Source: Fennellomyces sp. T-0311 (lineage: Eukaryota; Mucoromycota; Mucoromycetes; Mucorales; Lichtheimiaceae). From it: DNA of 64,000 nucleotides. Shown here in pieces: positions 1 to 11,435 of the stretch. The stretch is taken from positions 62,001 to 126,000 of the forward strand of contig JALLLT010000017.1 in NCBI GenBank assembly GCA_025266875.1. Reading direction: 5' to 3'. The translations under genes were made by a program, and so were the position numbers. How positions within the stretch are numbered: position 1 is the stretch's first letter; each line of letters begins with the position of its first letter. A model generated the notes under the pieces. It did not search any database and was not told where the DNA came from. It saw only the letters and a list, made by a program, of their open reading frames with translations.

Positions 1-20
1 CCATTTCTCACTCTCTCACG

Positions 21-766
21 ATGAAATTCGTTCACCTTTTGGTTGTATTGGCAGGCACCATCTCCTCGTTCACTCAGGCTCAAACTAGCAGTGCTGGTAT
101 TGCCGTCACAGCCCCGCTTCAAGGCGTAAGTTTATTCAGGAGAAAGTTTGACTCTCCAAAGTGGTTATCGGGTCTGTGTGTACTTACTTTCGTTGTTACG
201 TAGACCGTTTGGACAGCCGGTAAGACAGAACAAGTCGCTTGGTATGGGAATAAGCAAGAGAGAGTCGACGCGGATCTCACCTGACATAAAAACTTTATAA
301 AGGACGGTTCAGGATCAGAGCGCAACAACCATCAACACCGTTGAGCTTCGCAACGGCGGCCAAGGCAATCTTCAAGTAGTTGGTATCGTTGGAAAGGATC
401 TCCCGATCGCCGATGGCAAATGGGCCTGGAATATTCCCGTGGACACAAAGACAGATTCTACCTGTAAGTTGAAATTGAGGTAATAATGGCGAAACTGTGA
501 CACTAAACATGTGCATCTCGTCTATAGACGTACTGGTCTTCAAGAGCAGCAAGGGCGATACCTACTCACCATACTTCACTATCATGGCTGCTGACCCAAG
601 CGCCATTGCCAGCGCTAGTGCATCTGCAGCGGCCAATAGCTCTGCTTCTGGATCGGGAGCACAAGCAAGCTCTACGAACGATGAATCCGGTGCTTCCACA
701 ATGTACAAGTCGACATTGCTGGCAGGTGGTTTGAGTGCCGCCGCGATCGCCGGTCTCTTGATTTAA
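21..766 (+). CDS. Kre9/Knh1-like GPI-anchored cell-wall protein
   Basis: Four exons: 21-125, 204-241, 303-463 and 528-766, all joined by GT...AG introns. They give a continuous frame of 180 aa. The first ~20 residues are a signal peptide ending near TQAQ. Next is a compact beta-rich domain that starts ITAPLQG-like and continues TVWTAGKTEQVAW, the pattern of the Kre9/Knh1 (Ser-Thr-rich GPI-anchored) N-terminal family. A Ser/Ala/Gly-rich linker follows (about residues 115-155), then a hydrophobic C-terminus (SAAAIAGLLI) that fits a GPI-attachment signal. The protein is expected to be secreted and wall- or membrane-anchored. In the family the domain is linked to beta-1,6-glucan/cell-wall assembly, but the biochemical role is not settled. 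The phase-perfect exon joins and the TVWTAGK motif make the call good; the exact GPI site is inferred. Confidence 0.8.
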
Positions 767-1144
767 TTCCTCACTTTCTTAATGCCTTTTCACCTTTAAC
801 ATACACATATACGCGTAACAAGTACACACGTGCGTAATAATCTGTATTGCATAGTAGTAGCTCTTTAACTCTAGTAAAAAAATTATCGCTATAAGTTTTT
901 CCCTCGATATGTATCGTAGTTTATGTGTCACAGCACGGGTAGATCCCGCCAAACTGTTATAGTATAGTATGCTTTTTTAAGGTCCAACAAGGATCGGGAG
1001 CGTGTGCGCCCATGTTCACACACACACACACATTATTGTTGTCAACTATTCCTTGACAGGATTCAACCACGAGTATCCAATTTCACATCACTAAAACGCC
1101 AGCCATCCGGTCTGTTTAATTATACATTGACTAAATAGACGATA
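767..1144. other. Intergenic, convergent 3' ends, CA microsatellite
   Basis: This AT-rich spacer lies between the stop codons of the wall-protein gene and MED4. A short (CA)n tract lies at about 1018-1031. No coding region is seen. Confidence 0.6.
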
Positions 1145-1999
1145 TCATGATGCCAAATCAGGATTGAGGTCAAGAATCCAGAATGGATCTCCTTGTGCTT
1201 CTTCTGCCGGTGCCGGCCGTGCTCCTGACTTTGTACCCTCATCATCGGCCGATGCTTCGCTATCCGAACTTTCGACTGGGAAATGGCGTGAGTTTTCTGC
1301 AAACGATCTGCGGAAGTAAAAAAGCAATAAACAACGTACATTGATCCTCTTGACCAGCAAGTTGCTGTGCGCCTGCATGTTGTCGATACACCAAACCTCT
1401 CCGCATTCGCTCCTCATCAGGGTATGGCTTCTCAAACACCTTGACGTCGGTGCTAGATAAATCGAACCCAGGAGGTGCGGATGTATATTTTGCGAGTTTG
1501 GCCGCATAAGACAGTATATCTTTGAAATCCACGTTGGCTGGAGCATAAACTTGTCAGTAACAGTGTCCCATCGATTTGCTTCGCTCATTACATTGATCTG
1601 CATATCGTATGGCTTTGGTTTGTTGAGATGCCTCCGTTAGATCTTGCTCCAAGTCTTCGCGTGCCACGTTGAGTTTTTCCACTAGATCGAGTAGTGCTTG
1701 TTGATGTCGTTGGATCTCATCCTGTACCTTGATAATGCGGCGTTGTTGTGCCTGGTGTTTCTCAACTAAATCGCTGTCAGAATCTATAAACTAACAGACA
1801 GATTTTGGCAAGGACGGTTACTTTGTTCGAGTGCGGCTTGGAGTCGATTGTCTACTTCAACGATGCGCTTCACAAGCTGTTCGGGATCAGCAACGGTTGT
1901 ATTTTCAGCAATTGCGGCCAACGCTTTAAAGAATTGTCGTGTCAGATCAGAGTATTCCGTAAGTAAGCTGCCAACTTGATCGCGTAAAGAAAGTTCCAT
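1145..1999 (-). CDS. MED4: Mediator complex subunit 4
   Basis: Exons on the minus strand: 1999-1822, 1783-1592, 1537-1340 and 1275-1145, which sum to 699 nt (232 aa). The N-terminal half is a helical coiled coil (about residues 1-120, rich in Q/E/L). It is followed by the Med4 signature DFKDILSYAAKLAKYTSAPP, typical of the family's second half. The protein ends with an acidic tail (SSDSEASADDEG) and PFWILDLNPDL. Med4 is a middle-module Mediator subunit that bridges activators and RNA polymerase II in the nucleus. The last acceptor was chosen (1276) because the nearer acceptors either create a stop or switch to a basic, non-Med4-like frame. Length is close to yeast and animal Med4. Confidence 0.88.
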
Positions 2000-2559
2000 A
2001 TTTTGAAGAGGTCTGCTGAGTTCGCAGTATAGGCCTACTAGAAGGCGCTATCACAGCCAGCAGCAAACAAACAAATAAGCAAACAAAAATATATTCATTT
2101 TCTTTGCATGTCATGCTGCTGATTGCATGCGCACAATGAAACCTTCGGATAATCAGTATAACAGCTGTTGTCATGACGTGTAGCTATGGCAACAAACGCA
2201 TAGTGCAATGGATGATAATCAAGACACTTCCGGCATATACAGCGAAGCAATCTTGTCCTCGCTGTATATTTTAAGCTGTGGCTCCACATTACACCAAAAT
2301 CCTGACATTGTCAAGACTGCAAACTCTTCCACCTTGATGATAGTAGTCGATAAATGAACCACTTTGAAACAAGAGTTTTTGCTTAACCTTGGATTAAAAA
2401 TAAGAAAGACTGCACCACTGGTTCCATACGCACGGTATTAATGAGTTCACCAAGTATTATCTGCGCCTACAGATATTTTCGGGGTCGTGGTGCTCTGATA
2501 TAACAGTGATCAGTGCATGAAACAGGTGCATTTTTCTCAACGCAGCTTGTTCTTCCACA
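2000..2559. other. Divergent promoter region, MED4 / FRA10AC1
   Basis: This ~560-bp spacer separates divergent starts (MED4 at 1999 minus, FRA10AC1 at 2560 plus). It contains short A/T and CAAA-rich tracts. No gene or RNA is recognised. Confidence 0.5.
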
Positions 2560-3491
2560 ATGAGCTCCGTCAAGCCAATTTTTCGAAATGAACTCCATGG
2601 AGTCGATGCCGTAAGCTGTTACTTTCTTTGATTATACCATTCCTCTAAACAGAAGAGAACTGAAGGATCAATAGTATACCCGCCACAAACGATTGATGCG
2701 AAACTATGTTTTGTATTACGGCAAGAAACCTGTCAACAAGCCCACTGGATCCGTAAAAACCGAATATGATATCATTCGCGAGAATCACAAGTACAATTGA
2801 CCCATTCCGACTTTACTCTTTGTAAACTAATCCTCACGTTTGCTCTATAGATTCATACGATCGGACGATGAAGACGATGAAGAAGCCTCATGGGAGCAGC
2901 GCGTAGCCAAGAAGTATTACGATACACTGTTCAAAGAGTACGCACTTTGTGAATTAAAATACTACAAGCAAGGCAAGATTGCATTACGCTGGCGTACAGA
3001 ACGGGAAGTGGTGCATGGAAAAGGTGAGCAAGAGAAAAAGGCGGCCTTGTGGAAAGACACATAATACGTCTTACCTAGGCCAATTCATATGTGCATCTAC
3101 GCGTTGTGACGAAAGCGAATCTCTCAAAAGCTGGGAAGTCAACTTTGGATACGTCGAACATGGGGAGAAAAAGAATGAACTGGTTAAGGTCCGTTTATGC
3201 CCCGATTGCTCGTATCGTCTGAATTACAAGACGCAGAAGCGGCAAGCCAAGCGAAAAGATTCAAAGAAGCGACGGCGTGCGTCGGATGAAGGCGAAGATG
3301 GTGAACGACGGCCGCGCAAACATCGAAAAGACAACGAGTCAGGCGGAGAAGAGAATCAGGGTGGCGAGAGTGATGCTGAGAAGCGTGAGAAAGATGAAGC
3401 GTCATCAATATGGAGCAGGCCTGTGGAGACAAAGCAGGAGAAAACTAAAGAAGAGGAATTCGAGGACTACTTTGCTGATCTACTACAATAA
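2560..3491 (+). CDS. FRA10AC1: FRA10AC1-family nuclear protein
   Basis: Exons 2560-2610, 2675-2790, 2851-3023 and 3079-3491 give 250 aa. Family motifs run in order: YTRHKRLMRNYVLYYGK, then KTEYDIIRENHKFIR, then AKKYYDTLFKEYALCEL, IALRWRTEREV, GKGQFICASTRCDE, LKSWEVNFGYVEHGEKK and VRLCPDCSYRLNY. CxxxxC and CPxC-like cysteines suggest a small metal-binding element. The C-terminal ~70 residues are a low-complexity K/R/E/D nuclear tail. FRA10AC1 homologues associate with the spliceosome (C complex) in animals, so a nuclear mRNA-splicing role is the family inference. The first intron acceptor at 2674 was chosen because it removes an in-frame TAG and restores the conserved YxRHK motif. Confidence 0.9.
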
Positions 3492-3852
3492 AATATGCGT
3501 CTGCCTCTTGTAATAATGGGCACTTGTTCATCGGATGGGGTTAGCGATACAGAAAGCTCCCCGGAGCCCATGCTGTCAATTTGTCAAATCGTGTGCGGCT
3601 GCTAGGATATCCGCTTTAAATAAAGTGAACAACACTAGAACACGCTGACACAGGGAACTTGGCTATCCTCCTGGATAATATGTGTCTTCACTGGAAGCCT
3701 AATACCCTTCTGGATAGCCTTGAATTGCCTTTTCAGGAAGTGAATTCGGACACAAGCGCCGGTGGATTAGTAATTGAATGGCCACTCGTATATATGCATC
3801 CAACCTTGTTCAATATATAGTTTCAATCTCTTTTTACCCGCAATTTTATTAT
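3492..3852. promoter_or_regulatory. Upstream region of NmrA-like copy 1
   Basis: This spacer of 361 bp lies between FRA10AC1 and the first NmrA-like gene. TATA-like strings occur at about 3788-3795 and 3811-3820, 35-60 bp before the chosen start. No other coding signal is seen. Confidence 0.4.
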
Positions 3853-4710
3853 ATGACTGTCCAGGAAGAACGTGTCTTTGTTGTTGGTGGCACGGGAAAT
3901 GTGGGCTCAATTGTCGTGCAAGAGCTGATTAACAGTGGAGCACAAGTTACTGTCTACGCTCGGTCTCCTGAAAAAGTGCCTAAAGCCGATAACGTGACGA
4001 CAATCCAAGGAGATTATAGCGACTGGACACCTCTTGAAACTTCGATTGTTGGCCATACTCGTCTATTCCTTTTAGCTGGAGAAGGACCTGACCTGACACA
4101 AGTCAAAATTGATGTTGCAAAGCGAGCTTATGCTGCCGGTGTCAAGCAACTGGTGGAATTATCAGCAAGGCGATTACCATGGCGCGACTATACCGTTGTT
4201 CATTTACATACCCTGGCAGAGGAAGCTATTTACGCCATTCCTGATCGTGGCTCCTACGTTACTCTGCGCCCTACGAACTTTATGTCAAATCAACTCCTCG
4301 CGCTTGATCTCATCAGAAGTCAGAACATTCTAGTGGATTCAGCAGCTCCAGATGAGCCTCAGGAATTCATCTCGCCTCGCGATATTGCTACAGTGGCTAC
4401 TCGAATTCTGCGCGAGCCTATCGACAAGCACAATGATGCAGCGTACGAACTCATTGGTGATGTTAGGACGCCTTCCGAACGCGCTGCTTATTTATCCAAG
4501 GCACTTGGCCGACCCATCACTTATAAGCAACTCCCTGTACAAGAGTTGTACGATATGTATTTGAAAGAAGGCTTGGACCATGCCTTCGCGTACTATTTGG
4601 TTACATATCAAGATGTGAAGCCAGTCTCACGAGGACTACCGCTGCTACTGGGCCGATCACCTGAATCATTCGAAGAATTCACCGATAACAACAAGGATCT
4701 CTTCCTTTAA
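3853..4710 (+). CDS. NmrA-like NAD(P)-binding oxidoreductase, tandem copy 1
   Basis: This is an intronless 285-aa protein. The N-terminus VFVVGGTGNVGSIVV is a Rossmann GxxGxxG dinucleotide-binding loop; ARSPEKV follows beta2, and the GDYSDW and LRPTNFM segments are typical of atypical short-chain dehydrogenases of the NmrA / SDR-a5 type (NAD(P)H:quinone oxidoreductase-2-like). Function is either a soluble NAD(P)H-dependent reductase or a redox-sensing regulator; the substrate cannot be read from sequence. The open frame extends upstream to 3778, but the start at 3853 (MTVQEER) matches MSTQEER and MSIQEER in the two paralogues. Absence of introns contrasts with nearly every neighbour. It is the first of three intact tandem copies plus one pseudogene, all on the plus strand. 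Confidence 0.85.
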   Translation: MTVQEERVFVVGGTGNVGSIVVQELINSGAQVTVYARSPEKVPKADNVTTIQGDYSDWTPLETSIVGHTRLFLLAGEGPDLTQVKIDVAKRAYAAGVKQLVELSARRLPWRDYTVVHLHTLAEEAIYAIPDRGSYVTLRPTNFMSNQLLALDLIRSQNILVDSAAPDEPQEFISPRDIATVATRILREPIDKHNDAAYELIGDVRTPSERAAYLSKALGRPITYKQLPVQELYDMYLKEGLDHAFAYYLVTYQDVKPVSRGLPLLLGRSPESFEEFTDNNKDLFL

Positions 4711-5274
4711 TTAAGCATTGTTTATGTTTTCTTGACTACACTCTACATTGTACTTTACCTACATAGCATATGCATTTGATACTCCTACAGTAAAGTATTC
4801 ATTTAATACTCTCCAGGATTTACTGAAGGCACTTCAGAAACTTTGTCTCAACGCTCCATTTTCTAACAAAGACATGAACTGCAGTACCTTGGCCTGTATC
4901 AAAATTGTGCTGCCCAGCCGAGCTGTATTGAAATCTTTAGTGACATACAGGTTCTTATGTAGAATTGAGACGACACACATCGAATTTTGTACTGCCCACT
5001 GAAAAGTTGAGGAAGTGCCTGGAAAGTCTTGGACTTCCTCTCTCAAAACTCTGGTCTCACTCCCAAAAGTTAGCACGTCCGCATCAAAAGTCGATACATC
5101 TACTTCAAAAAAGTTCAGTACATCCGGTTTAAAAAATCTATGCAAGGTATGTAATTGGAATCAAGCATCACCATACGTGTCAAAGTGTTTTAATTCGTTT
5201 TCGAAAATTCGATACAAAATGTAATAAGAAATAAAAAGTTACTGTAGAAGCAATAACAACCGCATCTATTTCAT

Positions 5275-5550
5275 AGCGGTTGATGTTATGATAATAAATA
5301 GATTGGTTTCCATGGTTACTAGTAATAGCTATGTATTGCGTCATTTTCAGTTCAAATACATATTAAAGATGGCTCTATGTACTACTTTTATCGCACATTT
5401 CATTTCCAATGACTTTTCATCTTTGATCTTTCCGTTTTCTAAGTTTCTAGATTTGCCTGTTTCATATCCTGCTCTTTGTGCTTCTTGCTGTGGAACCTCA
5501 TTTCGTATGCATTTCGCCTCTGAACACTTCCATTTCAAATGGTTTTGGGC
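5275..5550 (-). repeat. Dispersed repeat family R1, member 1
   Basis: Read on the minus strand this purine-rich segment runs into a core with ATCTTTAATATGTATTTGAA, then ACATAGCTATTAC and CTATTTATTATCAT. The same order of blocks occurs at 6880-7060 and 58780-59080 on the plus strand. The boundaries are approximate and no ORF is supported. Confidence 0.55.
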
Positions 5551-6879
5551 TATTTGCGTTTAGCGGTAGCTGATCTGTTTTGAACCATAACTAAGTTCCA
5601 AATAAAGCTAAACAGAAAAAACCTCCCGAACAGCTCTATGAAGCGCGCATTTTTTGGCATTTAACAAAAAAAAAGCTAAAACAGGTTATTATATCATAGT
5701 GATAAATTGATGATTTTTTATTTTGACGTATGTATTGAACGCGCGCTGATTCAGTTTTCCGCTCTCGTCTGATCCGTTAAAAGAAGGTGAAATAAAAAAA
5801 AACCTGCTCGGCAACAGGGAAAATGGGTTGGTGAGAAGAGGGAGACAAATTTATAGAATGGAAAACACTGAAGAAGAAAACTAAAGCTAGGACATACAAG
5901 TATTATATCATAGTGCTTCATCAATCACGTTTGAAGACCTAAAATTGCATCTATTCCGAGTAAACGCTTTTCTCCGCCGCTATTTTATAATCAATTACTA
6001 CCACTGTATACCCGTAAATTTCTCTATAAAATATATCTGTACATTACAGAAATTCAGTCGCTGATTGGGTCAGTGGAAAACGCGTTTACAAGTACCTAGT
6101 GGATTATGTTGCGGCTCAAAACGAGGAACGCAAGAAGTCGATATCTTTATCCCGAATCAACTCTGCGTGCTTCTTTGAAGGCAAACGTAGGTATAAAACG
6201 CGTTCATCAACATGGATACCTCTCTGAATCGCTGCAATAGGCTTGGAAAACCCGCCAAATTTCATTTTTCTTCCTCAATCTCACCGATTATACCTAGAAG
6301 ATGGCCTGATTAGATTCTTTATGTATATTACACCATTGTCTCTGCTACTTCTTGTAATAAAAAAAAATCATTTGGAGTACTCGATAAGCCAAAAAAATAG
6401 TGACTATTGCTGATGATCGCAAATTTTTTAAGATAACTTTCCATTCACCTACTTTTTCAGCTAGCTTTAAACACCATTGGATAGGGTATTACTTTTTCTA
6501 CAAATGCGTTGCTAATCAATTGAATCCAATTACTGAAAGAATTCGTAAGTACATATAAACATCTTATTTGCTTTTAGCAAAGTGCTTCTCTAACTTGTTG
6601 GTTGAGCTAGCTACCCGTACTTCTGGATGAGTCTCTGCTTTCTCTATAATCTGTTTCTGTATATCAAGTGAATACGATCGCTTGCTGTATTAAGGAAAGT
6701 GTTTCTAGTCAATACTTATTTCGTTTACTTTGGATTCATGCAGCAACTGAATCCCTTGATACATTGACACTTTTTGTAGAGAATTCAAGGGCGAATGCAG
6801 TGGTATTATCAGCTAGTCTAAGTATAGAAAAAAAATAGCCTAACTTTGGAAGGAATCGGCCAAAAAATAAGACCTGGAC

Positions 6880-7060
6880 ACAACAAATTTGAGAAGCATA
6901 GAAAATGGAAAAGGCATAAGCAGAAAAACCCCCATAGGAAACGGGATGTACTGAGTGAAAAAGTTTACGGAATCATCTTTAATTCCATATTTCAACAGAA
7001 AACCCTATAATACATAGTGATTACTTTGTAATCATAGCAAATAGTATATTTACTGCAATA
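6880..7060 (+). repeat. Dispersed repeat family R1, member 2
   Basis: This purine-rich lead (AATTTGAGAAGCATAGAAAA) is followed by GTGAAAAAGTTTACGGAATC, ATCTTTAATTCC, TTTCAACAGAAAA and ACATAGTGATTAC. It is roughly 70-75% identical by eye to 58895-59045. The family may be an old non-autonomous transposon or LTR fragment. Confidence 0.6.
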
Positions 7061-7935
7061 ACTGACCTTATAGGATACATACCGAACAGCGTATGAGTCT
7101 GCGCATTAGACACAACATGGTAACACAGGTGTTACAGATTGTAAATTATAGAATTATTAATAAATGATCTTGAGACTCTTGAAAAGTGTTGCAAAGGCCA
7201 GAGTACGACGAATTCTACACTCACTGGTTATGTAATGGTAGTCTTAAAATATGTCTTCTATGTTTCAACTCGAAAGTAAGCTGATATACATTCCTAGGTA
7301 TATCCACACGCGATACTCTTACCATAACTGGATGAATGGACAGGTCTACTTTGTAAGTTACCTTTAGCAACCGATATAATTAATGTATAATGATGTTGAT
7401 ATCCAATACAAAGTCTGTCGCAGCAAACTCTGAATCCTGAAAGTACACTCTTGACACTCAAACATTGAGTGCTGAAAAATAGATACTGAAAATCATGCGA
7501 TATATATATAAGATATCTTATAGGCTATGAAGCTGTCCTGAACCTCTGGCCCTCCCCTGGTGATCTTTGGAAATTTCCATAGAGTTGCAGTATCCATTTT
7601 TTCGTAGTTGATCGACTGCTAAAAACGAAAGTGCCTATAGTACATTATTTTCATTATTGTTAGTAATAGTATTTGAGATACCTAGATTGCTTTACTTAGG
7701 TTATGGGTTAGGTATGGCATTAGTTGAATGAATTCATGCTTGCTAGATCGGAAAATTACAGCAAAACTTTTAGCTGCTTCATATGAAACGAACAATGCAT
7801 TTTTCGGCCCGGGGTCTGAATTCCAGCTTGCCTTATATAGCTGTCTACTCGGATACAAGGCCGTATTACTAATCATGTGTACTTATATAAACCCATTATG
7901 CCATCAACAGCTGATATCACCGCAAGTCTACTATT

Positions 7936-8793
7936 ATGTCAACCCAAGAAGAACGCATTTTTGTTGTTGGTGGCACCGGCACGGTCGGTTCAATCGTTGT
8001 ACAAGGCCTTATCGAAAGCGGTGCACAAGTTACTATCTATACGCGATCACCACAAAAGGTGCCTGAAGCCAGTACTGTATCGATAGCTCAAGGAGACTAT
8101 AGCGACTGGACACCACTTGAAAAGGCACTACCTGGTCACACTCGCCTTTTCCTTTTGGTTGGTGACATACCCGGTATGACTGAAATCAAGATTGACGTCG
8201 CCAAGCGAGCCTATGCCGCCGGTGTCAAGCAAGTGGTGGAAGTATCCGCAAAACGGTTACCATTCCGTGATTACACCCTCACCGACGGACACATCCTTGC
8301 AGAAGATGCAGTTTATGCCATCCCCAACCGTGGTGCTTACGTTTCTCTGCGTCCTACGAACTTTATGACGAATCAGCTGTATTTCACCGATATGATTAAG
8401 GAGCAAAACATTCTCGTCGATTCAGCCGCTCCAGATGAACCTCAGGAGTATATCTCGCCTCGTGATATTGCGACAGCAGCAGTTCGGATTTTGCGCGAAC
8501 CTATTGACAAGCACAATGATGCTGCTTACGAACTTATTGGTGATGTTAGAACGTCTTCTGAACGTGCTGCGTATCTGTCTAAGTCACTCGGAAGAACCAT
8601 TACTTACAAGCAACTTCCAGTACAAGAGATCTATGAAATGTACCGCGATATGGGATGGAATCATGCTATTTCGTATTATCTGGCCACTTATCAGCATGTG
8701 AGCCCTGTTTCGCGAGGATTGCCTTTATTACTTGGTCGATGTCCTGAATCATATGAAGAATGGACAGAGAAAAACAAGGCTCTTTTTGAATAG
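7936..8793 (+). CDS. NmrA-like NAD(P)-binding oxidoreductase, tandem copy 2
   Basis: Intronless, 285 aa, exactly the length of copies 1 and 3. The Rossmann motif is IFVVGGTGTVGSIVV. Conserved blocks shared with the paralogues include GDYSDWTPLEKALPGHTR, IDVAKRAYAAGVKQ, LRPTNFMTNQL, DSAAPDEPQEYISPRDIA and RGLPLLLGR. Divergence is concentrated in the middle (KRLPFRDYTLTDGHILAEDA), the likely substrate-facing region. It is predicted to be a cytosolic NAD(P)H-dependent reductase of unknown substrate. It is closer to copy 3 than to copy 1 at the nucleotide level over the first ~200 bp. The broken Tc1/mariner element begins 89 bp after its stop. Confidence 0.85.
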   Translation: MSTQEERIFVVGGTGTVGSIVVQGLIESGAQVTIYTRSPQKVPEASTVSIAQGDYSDWTPLEKALPGHTRLFLLVGDIPGMTEIKIDVAKRAYAAGVKQVVEVSAKRLPFRDYTLTDGHILAEDAVYAIPNRGAYVSLRPTNFMTNQLYFTDMIKEQNILVDSAAPDEPQEYISPRDIATAAVRILREPIDKHNDAAYELIGDVRTSSERAAYLSKSLGRTITYKQLPVQEIYEMYRDMGWNHAISYYLATYQHVSPVSRGLPLLLGRCPESYEEWTEKNKALFE

Positions 8794-8882
8794 CTAGTTG
8801 TGAAGTGTGCTGGCTTATTTGTACATAAGTACGCACTTTCGATACATACGTATACTCTTGAATAAAAGTAAATTATATTTTA

Positions 8883-10761
8883 GAGGTGCGGAAAGAAAGA
8901 TCCACTCCCCTTTTCAAATTAAAAAACCGCACCATTTCTACTATGAAGCCTACTTGAAATTTATACAGATCATAGCCTACACCTAGAGTAATTGCTCTTG
9001 TAAATATCTTTGTGATCGAGCAACATTCTATGTGCATTGCATATAGGTGAACTCTTAACAAAAATATTTGAGCAAAGAAGAAAATTTAAATTGATTACTC
9101 CGAAATTTTTCCAAGTTCAAAATTTATTGCTCATCTTGTTCGTCATCTTCGCTACCTTCTCCTACACTTGCATCCGCCATATCAGACTCGTCTGGCTCAA
9201 TTCCTTGATCTCTATCTTCTCCACGCAAGGTCTGGTAAGTGTTGCACCAATCGACGGACTTGCGATACAGAGAGATGAGGGTTTGTTCAAGCACTTCAGC
9301 AAAAGTTTCCATTAGACAGTTTCATAGTCTTAACATGGTATCTTTAGCACTAGAGTGCCTTACTTTCACATTCTCTTTTACAACTCCCCATAGACCTTCG
9401 ATAGGTTGCAGCTCGCAATGGTATGGAGGAGCTTTCATGATGGTATGCCCATACTTGCGAGCGATTTCATATGATGCATATGTAATCCGGTCTTGATACC
9501 GCTTGGCATGATCAACCAACTGTTTCTTGTGACTTGGCACCTCGTCGCATTGTTGAGTGTCTCACATAATCTTGGGAACCGTACCATTTATTGATCTTCG
9601 TTATGTTTCAAGACATTGCAGGAATGGTGTTTTCCTTTCGCATGTGGTACTTTGCACCATCCATATGGATATGACATGCGCCATGCCTTTCAGAAGTGTT
9701 TGGCATAGATCTTCGAATATTGATTCAAATAATTTGGCGTTGAAGTTCCCGTGGTAGTCATGTAGATCGGGCGTTATATTGGCTTCACGAACGGCCTCAG
9801 GAAGATCTTTCCAAGCATCATTGTCAGCTACAGGTCTACGAACTTGCTTAGTCGTTTTGCCGCGAGGCAGTCCTTTAACTGGCCACATAAGTAAGCCTTT
9901 CTCGCCCTTCACTATTTCAGCACGCAGCTTGTTGTCCTGCCGCTCAACAACGAAGGCACCGAAGATCACCATCATCTGTTTCTTCCAGCATCCTTTACTG
10001 TTCCACCATGAGACAACTAGGTCAGCTTTTGCTGGTGGAAAAGATGATAGTAGGACTCGTCCAAAAAAACCTCGGGCTGAATTGGAAGACCATTGCTGTT
10101 CAAGTTTGCTAGTCGTTTTTCAAGGTAAATGTGTCGATACTGAACATTGGCCACGATGTCATGCAGGATGTTCTGCCTATGACCTTTCCAATAGTATAAT
10201 CCCATACGACGAAGGTGGTTGCGCAACGTTCGCTCTCCAACAACGTGCCCTTGTGCAAGGAGCAGCTTGCTAAGACTAATCGCAGACATAGGCTCTGCCT
10301 TACGGTTGGCCTCGAGCACGATCTCCCGAATTGTCCTTGTGTACTCATGTTCGAGTTCCAATTTTGGACGCCCGATCGCTGATGTGTTGGTAGGTGATTG
10401 TTGATGATTGTACATATGAATGGCGTGTTGCGCAACGTCGAGTGACACGCCACAGACCATAGCAAGTAGCTTGCGTAGTTTCGTGCCACGCGTTACATTT
10501 GGTAAAACCGTTTTTTGCTTCAAAGAATGAAGTACTTGCATAACGATGCAGTATTCATTGGCCGACATGGCTGCTGCATTACGCTTAGGAGGTGTCCAAT
10601 CTTCGTTTGACATGATGTTCTTAAGTGGAAGTACTGAAACAAGGTGTCAGGAACACGCTTTACTAAGCTCAAATTTGTGGCTACCTTAGTAAAAAACCAT
10701 AAAAAACTAGGTAAAGTACTTGTCAGACAAAAAGGGGAGTGTATCTTTTTTTCCGCACCTT
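8883..10761 (-). mobile_element. Tc1/mariner element with TIRs and TA target duplication
   Basis: This is a 1,879-bp element. The left end starts GAGGTGCGGAAAGAAAGATC and the right end read on the minus strand starts AAGGTGCGGAAAAAAAGATA. Both inverted repeats (~31 bp, few mismatches) continue into CACTCCCCTTTT. Each end is flanked by TA (8881-8882 and 10762-10763), the target duplication of the IS630/Tc1/mariner superfamily. The interior encodes a broken transposase on the minus strand. The insertion lies between NmrA-like copies 2 and 3, just downstream of copy 2. Confidence 0.88.
9124..10613 (-). pseudogene. Tc1/mariner transposase, multiply frameshifted
   Basis: The frame opens at 10613 with a helix-turn-helix N-terminus; residues around GRPKLELEHEYTRTIREIV and ERTLRNHLRRMGL are typical of this superfamily. 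The first catalytic Asp region PEVFLDESYYHLFH follows. A stop near 10017 breaks the frame. Homology resumes in another frame (WWNSKGCWKKQMMVIFGAFV), then DYHGNFNAKLFESIFEDLC. A further shift occurs just before the second catalytic Asp block (HMDGAKYHMRKENTIP). The third catalytic region, YHCELQPIEGLWGVVKENV, is in yet another frame near 9400, and an acidic C-terminal piece ends at 9124. At least three disruptions make it non-autonomous. The parts are otherwise colinear with a complete DDE transposase. Confidence 0.85.
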
Positions 10762-11435
10762 TACGTACTTTTCTAGTGCACGCACATACCTGATTTAATT
10801 TTTTTTAACCTTGGCTTAGTAAAGTACTATTAGACCAAATGGTATTTGCACGTGCTATTTAAAGTTATATCTGACCTCAAACTCTGTATGGCTTCGATTC
10901 CATTGTGATAATGACTTAGCGGTACTTTCAAGCGAAGATATTTGACAATAGCTAGTTTAAGAAGGGATATTGCCAAAAATTGTTCAAAACGTACCGAAAA
11001 GGCCAATATGAGGATAAATCAGTCATGTACATAAGCTATTTTTGATACCAGACTAATATGCGGCTACGTGGATAACATACGAATCGTGATATTAGACATG
11101 CTATTTTATTTATTTTATGAGCCTACATGGAAGCACTTGCATACGCATTATGCTCATGACCAACGGATAATTAGTCAGCATACATAAATGTCCAGTCATT
11201 ACAGATGAGAAAAGATTCGGTGTAATTCTATGGAACAAAAGCATTGTTCTCCTGAAGACTTGGACTCTTATGACCAAAGGCAAACTAGCCTTTTATGGCC
11301 GCCTGTTCGGTCGCAAATCCCGGGTTACGCATTTTCTATTTTTGTATCATGTGTATATAAGATCATTAACAATTAAGCAGAACCCAATATACAGCTATAT
11401 TTCGTATCAGCTTTCCCCGATTCCAAGTCTATACT
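10762..11435. promoter_or_regulatory. Upstream region of NmrA-like copy 3
   Basis: AT-rich spacer of ~670 bp. A TATA-like TATATAAG lies at about 11351-11358, ~80 bp before the start at 11436. A CCCGGG at about 11320 recalls a GCCCGGGG stretch upstream of copy 2 (about 7807), a possible shared element. No coding region is seen. Confidence 0.4.

Larger units (their letters stand above)
4711..7935. other. AT-rich intergenic region with dispersed repeats
   Basis: About 3.2 kb between NmrA-like copies 1 and 2. No credible gene is seen; open frames are short and without family motifs. It holds two members of a dispersed repeat (about 5275-5550 and 6880-7060, listed separately) and many homopolymer runs. 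A TATA-like string at 7833-7840 lies ~100 bp before the copy 2 start. Confidence 0.55.
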
